In this document: one piece after another, positions 22,511-35,800 of the stretch
How the letters are laid out: every line of letters begins with the position of its first letter
Numbering within the stretch: position 1 is the first letter of the stretch
Source of the DNA: Epinephelus fuscoguttatus
Lineage: Eukaryota; Chordata; Actinopteri; Perciformes; Serranidae
Reading direction: 5' to 3'
Assembly: GCF_011397635.1 (NCBI RefSeq)
Contig: NC_064770.1
Location: forward strand, 3,987,826-4,051,825
Length of the DNA: 64,000 nucleotides
Program-made: the position numbers and the translations under genes
The notes under the pieces: model-generated
What the model was told of the DNA's origin: nothing
Seen by the model: the letters and a program-made list of their open reading frames with translations, nothing else
Database searches by the model: none

Positions 22511-23264
22511 ACATAGTGTTGATCCAAAGAAATCAAAGGATTAAACTATAGAAATGACTAAAAATCATGCGCAAATATACATGAGTATATTCACATATTA
22601 TGTTAGGTGCTGCTGCTGAATATACAGTGTCTTGGTTCCACAGGCCACCATTACAGGTGTAACAACAACTGATTCCTATGAGGATCTAAAATTAAATGTA
22701 ATCCTTTAATTAGGACAACTCCTATTTAAAATGGTGAGTTTATGTCTCCATCTCGTTACTGGATTTTTCCTCTTCTTTTTCTTCTTCTTATTAATACAAT
22801 ATGTTTTGTTGCTGTTAATACTCTCAAAACACTCTTTTTCTGTATGGAGAGGCTGATAACTGATTGATAAAATTTGTAGTAATGTTGTAGTAATTTGAAT
22901 ATCAGAGCATTCCTACATTGTATGCGTGGCAGTACAAACTACCTTGAGCACAAAAGGTGCATAAGGGATTTTGACTAATCCTTAACTGAGATATTTTTCT
23001 TGATGTTCAAAAGAATGTACTTTTCTAATGCAGGAATTGATCATAATGATTTTGATTTAAAAAAAAAAATGTTATGCTGGTGGTATTGTTTTTTGGCTTA
23101 GTAGAAAGACCAATTTGACCAATAGCAACATAGCTGGATCAAAGTAATTTAAAAAAAAAACAAAGGTAAGACTAAGCCATAGTGCAAAACCTCTTTAAAT
23201 TTTGTAGACTTTTTCATCGACATTCTCGTTTACAAAGATATTCTTGGCCCTCTTCAAGCGTATT

Positions 23265-23790
23265 TATGTGTGTACATTAAACAAAAAAATGGCTTTGCTC
23301 TTCATTCACAGAACGTGTTTTTATTGTCTATATGGAGGGTATGTACAGAGTTTGACAAGCAAGCATTTCTGTATGCAGCTCCTTATATGTGGAATCCTCT
23401 GCAGAAGGACTTAAAGTTGCAGTCACTGGTTCCTCTTGGCCATTTCAAAGAACTGTTGCAGGACTGTTGTGCCCAATCGTCTATATGCCAGTGTCAACGT
23501 GTATTTTAGTTGATCTTTGTAATCATGCTTAGTTGTCTCTGTTTTATGGTTTTATAGTTCACTTATAACATGTATTAACAAACATGTTGGCTTTTCATTG
23601 TGGTAATCTAATTAGGTGTTTTATATTGCTTGTTTTAGAGCTGTACATTTTTAATTTGTATTTTTGTTCTATGTTGACTGTCTGTAATTTATGTTGTTGC
23701 CTGTCTTGGCCAGCACACTCTTAAAACAGAGATTTTTAATCTCAAGAGTTTTTTTTTTGTTAAATAAAGGTTTTTTATAAAGATGGAAAA
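23265..23790 (+). mobile_element. LINE 3' end with RT C-terminal remnant
   Basis: Reads FDKQAFLYAAPYMWNPLQKD then LKLQSLVPLGHFKELLQD to a stop at about 23507, the typical last part of a fish non-LTR retrotransposon ORF. The 3' untranslated part ends with GTTGCCTGTCTTGGCCAGCA, GAGATTTTTAATCTCAAGAG and TTAAATAAAGG, a 3' signature common in fish LINEs. 5' truncated, as usual for this class. Confidence 0.65.
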
Positions 23791-24059
23791 CAAATATATT
23801 TTTTCTTATCCAGTTATCAAGTGCAAAGTCCAAAGATTATTCTCAGAGACTGGTTCCTTACATATCCTTATATTTAACACATACCAGTTAAGTTTTTAAG
23901 GCCTTAGACGATTTAACAACACTTTATGTAGGCTACTTTCCTAAATCTTTGTCAAGGGCAATAAAGAAGGGCCTTTGGTTTGTAAATAAACGACGAGAAT
24001 CTGGCGAGAGTAATGAATAGATTGGATCCCTGCTGCGGTCTTGATCATCACAGGTGACG

Positions 24060-24344
24060 CTCCTGTGCCGCCCTCCAGCGGCTCTTCTCCGCACTGCACC
24101 GTACCGCGCTGCTGCTTTTGTTTTTTTTCCGCACAAGCGGAAGTGTCGATCTTAGTTCCGGACACATGGTGCAGGGTGGGCGTGCCCAGGACGCTGATGT
24201 AAACACAAAATACGCCTCATCCCCCGTCGGATAAGTCACAGTGGAGCGAATTGGCAAGATTAACCCAAATAGCCTTCGCTGGTCGGGGAAAACGCTCCGT
24301 GTCCGTCGTGCGTAATATGCGTTAAGGCGCAGACGGGCGACGCC
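24060..24344 (+). promoter_or_regulatory. Probable nbr1 promoter / 5' UTR
   Basis: This stretch is much richer in G+C and CpG than its surroundings (CCGCACTGCACCGTACCGCG, CCCCGTCGGATAAGTC, TCGTGCGTAATATGCG) and lies directly before the nbr1 ATG. No TATA box is visible; GCGGAAGT at 24137-24144 resembles an ETS site. A TATA-less CpG promoter fits a broadly expressed gene. The transcription start is not determined. Confidence 0.45.
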
Positions 24345-24446
24345 ATGGACTTCTACATCAACCTGAAGGTGAATTTCAGAGGAAATTCCAAAAATTTCCT
24401 TCTGTCGGGATCCGAGACCAAGAGCTGGGAGTCGATGGAGGCCATG
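24345..24446 (+). CDS. nbr1: nbr1 coding exon 1
   Basis: Encodes residues 1-34, MDFYINLKVNFRGNSKNFLL... to MEAM: first strands of the PB1 domain. The start fits CGACGCCATGG, a good Kozak context. Donor GTAAGA at 24447. Confidence 0.95.
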
Positions 24447-27110
24447 GTAAGAGAGGGGAGAATCACCGGGCCCGTTCTGAAACACACCGATCACCGCACA
24501 GCCTGCTGCCGCCTCTGTCTGCTCTCATACACTCATTTCTAGTCGCTGCTGCTTGCGATTGATGACATTGATGTGCCACATCGGAAGGTTGTGTTTACTC
24601 TTAGGGACATAACCTACCAGCTCTGGATACGCTGTAACAGATGCTAATGACAGACTGTAGCATTACCGTTGCCATCATGCAGCGTGTGTCCTGTGAGCTG
24701 CTGTGATAAAGCACAGATAACAGTGTCACAGAGGGCAGGGAGGATACATCGCTGGCCTGACAGGGTTATTATAGTGGTTTGTTGTCATGGAAACACTGTT
24801 TACCAGCTCAACACAACTGGTCTGAGCAGTTTGAAACACACATCCACCATTTGAATGTGTTCCTCTGGCCTGTTAGCTGAAATATCAGTCAGAGGGCATT
24901 TATAAGTCTCCAAATTCATTTCACAACAGCATTATTGCACAAAGCTTTCCTACACACTGAACAATCAGAGAGAGAAGTGGGTTATCGGGAATACATTATG
25001 AAATTGTTGTAGGTAGGCCTAATCCCATAATGCACTGCCCTATTTATTGGAAATTGGTTCATATTAGAGGCCTTTATTTTGTATATTTAATCATGTTTAC
25101 TGTTTTCTGACTGGTTTTTGATTCAGAGCGCTTCTTTCATATTTACCTGTTGTCTTGATGAAGTTAGTATAATGTGCATATCCGAAGCATTAATTCTGTC
25201 AGTACAGTAACAGAGTCATATCACAGACTGGGTATGTGCTGTCTTGGTGTCCCCAGTGTAAAGGGTGACTTTGGAATGTTTCAACCTGGGCTTAATTTTC
25301 CCATGTTTTTGTGTCTAAGTGACAAATCGGAACAGCAGTTTGTACAACTGGTCCAGTATTTGGACAGAGCGCTGCAGCCAGCAGCGGCAAAACCTGCTGC
25401 AATGTAATCCCTGTGGGCAATTGAGCACTATCAGTTTATGTTGACTAAAATCACACAGAAAGCTTTATAGCAGTTTAAGGTTGCTTTTTGTAATTACTTT
25501 TAATGAGAATGAAGCTTTTTTTTTTTTTTTGCTGTTTTTGTGTTGCTATGTGCCTTGTGTTTCTGCACACTAGGTGCCTGGCGTTTTTACCACAACGCTC
25601 TGAACTGCAAAAACTTCAACTCAGAATGGAAAAGCGCCCCACGTCATCTCCGCTTTTTTCCCATCACAACAAGTGTACAGTTGGTAAACAATGGAGGAAA
25701 AACTGCTGCACCTGCTTTTTTTAGGGTTTCATGTACCCATACAGGTCTCTGTTTCCCTGTGCCCAACAAACTATCTGTTGACAGCCTCTCAACTACCTAC
25801 TAAGTATTATGAAATAAATCAAATGATAAATGGTAGATTGATTACAGAGGAATGTCAAGGTAAGGCGGTAATAGGGTGGTTGCCTGGCAACAATAAAAAG
25901 GTGCAGCAAGTGTTTCTTTACTATTGGCATTCAGTTTAAAAAAAGAAAATGGCAATGTGGTGTGCCTGGCGTTCTGTGACTTGCGAAACTTCTTCTGTGT
26001 TATCGGGGCCTAAAAGTGCTTGTTTTTGTCACTAACATGCTCAGATTGTTATTACAAGTGTCTGACAAGATTATGAAGAGGATCCCAACGGAGATAGACC
26101 TTTTTGTTAAAGATTAAGATCCTTTTTATTCAACCAGAAATCGCCCCCAAATCTCCATCATCAAATCCACCGGACTCCATTTGAATAAACAGTGATTTTA
26201 GCATGTATAGAGGCAGCATGTCTTCACATCTAACTAGGTGAATTAATGGTTTACCAAACTTGCATTGGTGATTATTGGTTTGGTAAACTATTAATTCACC
26301 CAGTTAGATGTGAAAATATGCTGCCTCTATACATGCTAAAATTACTGTTACAACATTACGGTTTATTTAAATAGAGTTTGGTGGCTTTGGCAATGGCGAT
26401 TTTGAGGCTGATTTTGGTCAAACAAAAAGGATCTTACTCTTTTACAAGCTCTGTTTCTGTAGGAATCCATTCCATAATGCTGTCAGACACTTAGAATAAC
26501 AATCTGAGCCTGTCAGTGTCAAAAACAAACGCTTAAAGGTAGGGTCTGGAGGATTTTCCAGTTGCTGTTTGTAAACACACATTCAAATTTGGCCCCTCCT
26601 ATCAGGCTAAACTCTCCCAGCTGTACCGAGCCCGGAGGTACGGAAGAAGGCTTCACAAAAGAGGTTCAGGCAAGGCTTGCGCTGGTGCACGCTCGGACAC
26701 GCTTGGGCACGGCACCTGCGCTCTCTCATTGGCTGGGGAAATCTCCGCCCAGAAGCGGTCCGAGCTCACAAAAATATCAAAATACAGTTAAAGGGCAGGA
26801 GCTCTGCAAACAGAGTCACCACCACACATGAGTAGAAGCCCATAGGTGATGATTAAGCAGGATTTCATACATGTCTATATTTTGTTTGTTACCTTTAAGT
26901 GACGCTTGAAGATGTGACACTTCAAGACGATGCTCAGTTGCCCCAAGTGGTTACATTGCAGCCTGTTTTGCTGCTGCCAGCTGTAGCTGTCTCACTTAAT
27001 AATGGATTGATTTCAAAAACTACTGTTGCCATTAGTCACTTGGACACAAAAACATGAGAAAATGGTGTCCAGGTTGAAAAATACAGAGTTACCTTGTAAG
27101 GTAAAACAAA

Positions 27111-27149
<39 letters not shown>

Positions 27150-29807
27150 CAATGGGTCTTTGGTTAGATGACTGAAATATGTATGGATGTATATAAAGTA
27201 TATCAAAGTATATCAAAATGCACGATAATATCAGCACCTCATTGGTATCAGCTGATACTGGCTTTAAAGTGAACTATTGGGATCGGCCAACGTGCTTTTT
27301 CCTCTTTCCACAATGAATGACTATTACATACACTGAAACGCATTCTATTTCATGTCTCCATCTGCTGTTGGGCTATGGGCTGAAATATGTGCCGCCAGAA
27401 ACTGAATTTGAATCATTTATATCTGAATTTGAATTTCTAAACTTGAATAATTGCACTGAAAAACTGAATTTGAATCACATAATTTGAAATTGTATTGTTT
27501 AATTTGAATCATTGCATTGAAAAACTGAATCTGAATAGTATAATTTGAAATTGAATTTATTTCTGTATATCTCCACATTCAGTTCTCACAATTCAAATTC
27601 AGTTCTCAAAATGTCCGACTTCACCACAGTTTTTTGTCACCGCCCCCCGCTGTGGCCGCCTGCTCTCGTCTACTTTTCAGGCGAGGCGCATTTCATCTCA
27701 AACGAGCCTATTGTCTATGGTCTATGGATCAAGGCGAGCGCTTCTTCCTACGTGCTCAAAAACGTAGGTGCTGATTGGCTGAAGAGGAGTCCTGTGTATC
27801 TGTGCTCAATTGCTCTTCCTTCATCCTTAAACTACCCGGATGTCTGTCACAGTAAATTGAATTTGAATTGTGAGAACTGAATGTGGAGATATTCATTCAT
27901 TCATTCATCTTCTAACCGCTTCATCCTCTTGAGGGTTGCGGGGGGGCTGGAGCCTATCCCAGCTACATCGGGCGAGAGGCAGGGTACACCCTGGACAGGT
28001 CGCCAGACTATCGCAGGGCTGACACATAGAGACAAACAACCATTCACGCTCACATTCACACCTACGGACAATTTAGAGTTATCAATTAACCTAGTCCCCA
28101 ATCTGCATGTCTTTGGACTGTGGGAGGAAGCTGGAGTGCCCGGAGAGAACCCACGCTGACACGGGGAGAACATGCAAACTCCGCACAGAAGGGCTCCCAC
28201 GCCTGTGATCGAACCGGCAACCCTCTTGCTGTGAGGCGAGAGTGCTAACCACCTCACCACCGTGCCGCCCGAATGTGGAGATATATAGAAATAAATTCAA
28301 TTTAAATTCAAAATAAATTCAATTTCAAATTATACTATTCAGATTCATTTTTCAGTGCAGTGATTCAAATTAAACAATACAATTTCAAATTATGTGATTC
28401 AAATTCAGTTTTTCAGTGCAATTATTCAAGTTTAGAAATTCAAATTCAAATATAAATGATTCAAATTCAGTTTCTGGCGGCACATATTGCAGCCCATATT
28501 GGGCCATCATGATAATAGTATGTATAATATGATGATAACTACACTACAGAAGAGGCTTGATGATCAGTAAAATTAGGTGGGGAAAAAAGTGGATATATCG
28601 GTTGTCGGACAAATGAGGTGTTATATATTGGCATATTGGATACTGGCAAAAAATCCACTATCGTACATTTCCACTAACAGGTGTTCATTACTTTTATTAA
28701 AAAATATGTTAAATATTTTTATTGTATTCCAATTCAACTCATTCTGAAGAATTAAAAGTTCATTGCTTTTTGAAAGGGTAAATTGCATTATGATGCTTTT
28801 ATATTATCATTTTATCATTGGGATAATATAGTCTTAAAACAACAAATAATATGGTTTATCTCTTTTGGGGAGGCCAATATATCATCAAACTTAAGTACTT
28901 ATGGTGACAGGCCTAGAGCAGGGCTCAATTTTTTTTTTTCTGTGTACTCTTCCCAAAAGCAGTCCTGTATCACTGAATTCATGTTAACCTAATAGTGTAC
29001 CAATGAGCTAGAATAAGCTTGGAGCCACTAAAAAACTGTGGGGGGAAAGACCAGAGGCCCTGTTTTTGAATCAGTGGCATTGTAATTAGCCAGTGTCAAG
29101 GAAGAAGGTGAAATGTGGGCTGGCAGCTCTGCAGCTTTCAATTTATGGTTCATTTGTCTGAGTGCTGCTGAGTCACAGATGTAAGACTTCACTCTGAGTT
29201 GTTTTTTCACCAATGAGAAAGATGTTAGTGGGTTTGGTGTACAGGTTTAGCATCATCTGTTTTTTATTCAGCATGAAGTGCTGAATAATACCTGGCGACA
29301 TGAGCTGCTCGTTTAATCGAATTTTAATCTAGATTACGAATTGGGCTTTCAACGATTATGAAAACAAAATAATCGTGATTATGATTTTTTCCATAATTGA
29401 GCAGTCCTATTTTATTGGTTGCTGTCAAAGCCTAATGAAAAGAAATAGGTTTCAGCTAGTAAAGAGCCAGCAGGAGTGTGACTGGATCCTGCTCCTGAAC
29501 ACTGCTTCCTAGGGCTGGGTTAAAATAATCAATTCATCCGATTCAAATCGATCTTCACTGGGATGACCCGATATCGATTCGTAATATCTGAGATCGATAT
29601 TTTGATATGCCCTTTTTCCCATGGATGTGTGAAGCTTTACCCCGTTAATCTCGTGGGTAGTAAACAAGCTACCATAGTATTGAGAAGCTCCAACATCACC
29701 GGCTCTTTTATCTCTAACTGTTAACTTACTTTTTTTACATTTGGGTGTGATTTATTATCGTGCTGCTCCTCCTGCTGTCTGTGCGTCCTGGCTGCTGCAC
29801 CACTTTT

Positions 29808-29860
<53 letters not shown>

Positions 29861-32800
29861 CGGAGTAAAGACGTCACGGTGGAGACAGAGAGGTAAAGAT
29901 AACTGCTGATGACTGATGACTATGCTTGTTACTGTGAGTGCAATAGAACCTCCTCGAGGAAAAAGCCAATACTTTATCAATACAGCTGATCAGCAACAGG
30001 TAACCTTTTGGAGAAAATTTCAGTTTATTATTTATTGTTTATTGTTTATTAGGATCCCCATTAGCTACAGCAGGACTGCAACTATTCTTCCTGGGGTCCA
30101 GGGGTCAGTCTGCTCTGTCCACAGTCTCTCATCCACCACTGCTATTATTATGTTATAAACAAGCACAGAGCGCTTTCCATCTCATAGAATTGTTACTAAC
30201 AAGCTGAAACAACAGCAGCTGTTTATGTTAAATGGTTTAGCTTCATTAGTCTAGATGGAAACAGGGGTCCACGCGCACCCCCCGGATTTTTTTGTGGCAC
30301 CTGATTTTTCTTAATTCTTTAAGTGTCTATTTTCAGATTTTGCCAGATAGCAAGCTGAAATAATGTCCCAAAGGCTTCATTTTTAACCCTTTATTGCACC
30401 TATCTCCAACCGGAAAAGAAAAACAAGATATACGAAGTGGTGTAACTTTTGAAGTAAACAACATACAGAGACAAATAAATACACTTTTCTGTACAACTCT
30501 GACTCAAGGACTTTAATGGAATGGTTATTTTTGACATTTGACAACATCTTGACTCTATTTCTGGACAAAAACAACAAAAAATGGCAAAAAAATGTTAATT
30601 TCACAACTATATTTTCCTTTTTTCATGCACCTAGGGTGAATTTTTTTTTTTAATCATTTAAGTGTCTATTTTAAGATTATACTAGCTAGCAGACTGAAAT
30701 AATATCCCATGGGGTTTATTTTTAACAGTTTATTAAACCTATACCGAATCCAAAGAAATTGAAAATAGCTTAGCTTTTGAAGTAAACAACACAGAGAGAC
30801 AAATGAACACATTTTTCCATACAATTCTGACACAAGGAATTAAATGGAATGGTTATTTTTGACATTTGACAACTTTATTTCTGGAAAAAAACAGCAAAAA
30901 AAATGTACATTTGACAATTATATTTTCCTATTTTCATGTGCATAGAGTGATTTTTTTTTTTCACTACCTGTTTTTCCTTAACTATTTAAGTGTTTATTCT
31001 AAAATTATACATAGCAGACTAAAATATAGGCTAATGTCCCCTGGGGGTTATTTTTAACAGTTTATACTCTCCTGAACTTGAAGAAATTGAAAATAGCTTT
31101 GTTTTTGAAGTAAATATGTTTCTATACAATTCAGACTCAAGGAATTCAATAAAATGGGTAGGCCTAGCCTACTACTACTAAACATTTCAAACCATATTGA
31201 CTATTTCTGGGAGGGAGGGGGACAAACAAAATAGAAAAATACAGAAAAGGGCCAAATTCTGTAGGTGACTGAACATCAACTGCCAACTTTGGCGTCGGTT
31301 GGGACAGTGGGCCTGCACCTTGCGACTGTAAGATGGTTGTCTCCCACTGCTCTCTCTTTTGGAACAATTTCAAGAATAAGAAGAAAAAAGTAAGTAAGTG
31401 AAATTAAAATTTTTTTTCCATTTTTTGTTGTTTTTGTCCAGAAATAGAGTCAAGATGTTGTCAAATGTCAAAAATAACTATTCCATTAAATTTCTTGGGT
31501 CAGAGTTGTATGGAAAAGTGTATTTATTCGTCTCTGTATGTTGTTTACTTCAAAAGTTACACCACTTTCTATATCTTGTTTTTCTTTTTCCGGTTGGGGA
31601 TAGGTGCAATAAAGGGTTAAAAATGAAGCCTTTGGGACATTATTTCAGCCTGCAAAATCTGAAAGTAGACACTTAAAGGATTAAGAAAAATCAGGTGCCA
31701 CAAAAAAATCTGGGGGGTGCGCGTGGACCCCTGTTTCCATCTAGACTACGTGTGTCTCGTATCTTAAAACTTACCAGTGGTCATGTGACCTGCAGGCAGC
31801 GAGTCTCCGCCGCGGAGGGAGGAGCAGAGAGGACAGCAGGACTGATACTGACTGATGTCTGTGTTCTTCATTCTTTCTAAACTTCACTCAGTATTGTGAT
31901 TTCAGGAATATGATTTATTTTATTGACATTTTCATTTTGTTTCCAGTGACATTATATTGTGAGTTTATATTGTGACTTTGCTGTTTCAGTATTACTGTTG
32001 CTGCTCTAGAAACATTTAGTTATAAAGTATTCAGTTTTAATCCTGTTGTGAATTTGTTCCTTAAAAAATAATTTCTTGTAAATGTTACGCTATTAGTTCT
32101 CTGAGAATCTCTTTCACATACTAGCAAAAATTGGTATTGTTACTGAAAAATCACCAGTTGAATCGATAAGTGTAAAGTATATAAAATAAAAAAAATAAAA
32201 TGAAAAAAAAAAAAGAATCGGGACCCCTTGAATCGGAATCGAATCGTTTCAGGAAATCTGTGGTGATACCCAGCCCTACTGCTTCCTCTGGTTAAGCAGG
32301 GATAAACACAAGCCATAGAGTCTTCTAACAGGTCACCTTTCTGATGGCGAGGAGACACATGCATTTGAAACGAATAGATCTGGACACCAAATAGCTCGTT
32401 GGAAGGATTTTAATGCTGTGTAGCGTTTGAGCACCCAGCTCTTCCTCAGACACACACACACAGCTCAGCCTGAGTCACAGAGTTAATCCCTATTTGAAAT
32501 GACTGTTAGGTCTGAAGTTGTGATTGCTTTATTTTTGTCATCTATACCTTGGCATTTTCTACCCTTCCCTCTTTTTGATGGCCCACATCCCCTGTCCTCA
32601 GATCTTTGCGTGTGTGTTTGTGTGCAGGTGAAGCGTTCCTTTGGCCTGTGCAGTCTTCAGCTGACCTATTTTGACGAGGAGAACGAGGAGGTGAGAGACT
32701 CTGCTGTCACTCTGGCTTTGTCTTATTTGCTGTTTTTACACTTAGCAATAAGTCCTTCATCAATGTCATGGTTTATTGTCGCATTTACCCGGCAATGCCT

Positions 32801-35800
32801 AATAAACAGTATCTTATGAAAGATTCTCAGTTGTCACATTGATCTTCTATTAATTCTTTATACTGAACAAGAATGTGAAAAATCATGGATTCTGACTGCA
32901 GAAGACTTATTTTACAATGTCAGTAGTTAAGAAAACACCATGTCCTAACTGGATGCAATGCCAGCAGGCCTCAGCGACTAAATCAGTTTGATTGTATTGT
33001 TTTCTATTTGACTGTTATAACTGCCTGCAAGCAAAGCGACGTTTTGAGCTGAAATTGTGTTGGACACCCCGTTTCTATTTGTATTCTGTCATTCCTGTCG
33101 GAAACGCCGCAATGACAGGAATGGCTAAATCACAAGGTTTAATGAGGAGTTACCTCCTAGGGCTGCAGCGATATACAGATTTCAAGTTACACCGTGATGA
33201 TAGTAATAATTCTGTATCGTGATACCGTAAAACTGCAATATTTTGTGAACAGTTAACGTACCATGAAAATCTCATACCATTGCAATCCTTTTTCCGACAG
33301 GATACCCCTTTATTTCACTAGAAAAATCTAAATAAGTTGGCATCTGGCAACTGGATGAACATTTCTGCTAAGAATTGTCTGTGATGCTAGCAAGCTAGCT
33401 TGTTTTACAATGTGGAGATGGTGGTATTTTATAGTATGGTATCTACAATAATGATATCTATAACTTACCTGTGATAGTATTGTTGTGAGTTGGGTTGAGC
33501 CAAATACTCGGATAAAACAAGTAGCTGGTACAGATAATGTACTTATTACGAATATGAGTATCATATGAGTAAAATGTGTCATTATCTGTACTCATGATAG
33601 AGGAAAATTCTCATTTGGGTAGCTATGATTAATCTTGTACTCTTGTGATAAACAAAAATGATCCAAAGCTCAATTCTGAGGTTGTTCTGCAAATACTTTT
33701 CTCATAGGTAATAAATACTGCAACTTCTGATCAATCCATGTAAATTTTAGACTTAAAATCACAATTCCTGATTAGGCCCAACCCACTTCTGATGTAAACT
33801 CCACCCACTTCTGACACCCATTCCGAGTAGAGATAAATTAGTTGGTTGAACAGATACAGACACAGAAACAAATAATGGTGTACTTGCTCATCCCTAGGTG
33901 TGAGTTTGAATAATAAGGAAGTACGTTCTTATCCATATTTTCAGTGGTTTCTCTGAGACCATAGCTGCTAGGTAAGTGATTTGTTTACATATTAAACAGA
34001 TCCAGTGTTGATACAGACTGTCCGACATATAACGCAATGTGGCACAATAGTCTGAAGCTCACATCCAGTTAGAACACGGTGTTAAATAATTAATAATTCC
34101 GACAGGTTATAATGCACATATGCTGTGACTAACAAGTGTAGTTGTAGCTAGCTTTGGAGTTAAAGGGAAACTTTGATATTTTCCAAATTATTTTCCCATG
34201 TTTATGTGTCTGACTAAGGGTGACACCAATTTTTGAAACTGGTCTGGTATTGAGTGAAACCATGATACAGGCTGCGATGTAATCCCTGCAGGCATTAAGC
34301 ACCGTTTGTGTACGTCCACTAAAATACTTGTTTTTGCCACTAACAGGCTCAGATTACCATTCCAAGTGTCTGACAACGTTATGGAAAGCATTCCTACAGA
34401 GAGGTTTAGTGGATACGTCCACTAAAATACTTGTTTTTGCCACTAACAGGCTCAGATTACCATTCCAAGTGTCTGACAACGTTATGGAAAGCATTCCTAC
34501 AGAGATAGACCTTTTTATTAAGAAGCAAGATGCTTTTTCTGTAACCAACACAAGACACTCTTTTGAATAAACAATAATTTTAGCATGTTGAGGTACAGCA
34601 TATTTTCACGTCTAACTGGGTGAATTTAGGGTTTATTTCAGTCAAAAGAGTTGGTGATTGCTGGAACAGTGAAGACAAGAACCAAGGGGCGTCGGTGGTT
34701 TAGTGGATAGAGCAAGCGCCCCATGTATAAGGCTGTTGCCGCAATGGCCCAGGTTTGACTCCAGCCTGTGGCCCTTTGCTGTATCATCATGTATGTCAAA
34801 TGAACTCTGGTGGGTTTGACAATAGCAAATTCTGGGCTGTTTCTGTTTAAACAGAAAGGATCTTACTCTTTAACAAAGAGGTTGACCTCTGTAGCGAACC
34901 TTTCAGTAATGTTATCAGACACCTATATTAACATCCTGATCCTGTCAGTGGCAAAAACAAGCACTTTTAGTGGACGTAAATTGATGGTAGTTGCCTGTAG
35001 GCATTACATTGCAGCCTGTTTCAGCAATGGTCTCTCTCAATACTGGACCAATTTCAGAAATCATTTTTCTGATTTGTAAATTAGACACAAAAACATGGGA
35101 AACTGTGGTCCAGGTTGAAAAATTCTGAGCTCACCCTTTAACCTCCGTCACTGTATTCAGCTGTTGATTAGGTTGGTTTGAGATTCCTGTAATTCATGTC
35201 AGTCTTTGTTACTTTTTGATTCATTTTCCACATCTACTTAACAGTGCAGAACTCATCTGTCCGTTTAAAGGGGTATTCCCTTGATTTGGTACTGCACATC
35301 CATAAGTTGGGGGTCTTGAAAGACACGGATTTATAAATTGGTGCTACCTGTTAAATGCCAATATGTTTGAAACTTGACAGTCTCAATTTATCGTCTGTAA
35401 AATATTTTGTAGTATGCAAACCCAGGCTGAGGTAACCTTGATGACATCACAATGTCATTGGGGTATTTTCAGAGCTGCTGATGACTAAACTGAGCATCAT
35501 ATTCATTACACTGGTGGAGTAGCACTTTAATTCCTGCAACTGTGTCACCAGGCAGATAATAAACTGATAACACAGTGTAAACGTTTCCAGAGTTACAAAA
35601 ACTGTCTTCCCCTTTCTTCCTCCAGGTGTCCATTAACAGCCAAGGTGAGCAAACAAACAGTCATAAGACACAGTATACTAGACAAATCCCAAAAATCTAT
35701 GAGATTTAGAAAGAGTTACATACTGATGTCATTTTAATAAATTCTTCTGCTTTTATTCCAGTGGAGTATGAGGAGGCATTGAAGGTAAGTTGATTTGAAG

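Noticed and set aside
23933..24494. Divergent gene (for example brca1) head-to-head with nbr1
   Set aside because: The - strand frames here are G+C-rich shadows of the promoter and exon 1; none resembles a BRCA1 RING start.
34684..34760. tRNA gene
   Set aside because: A- and B-box-like motifs are present but no cloverleaf with paired acceptor stem can be formed; flanking sequence is a common fish repeat, so it is a SINE-type element.
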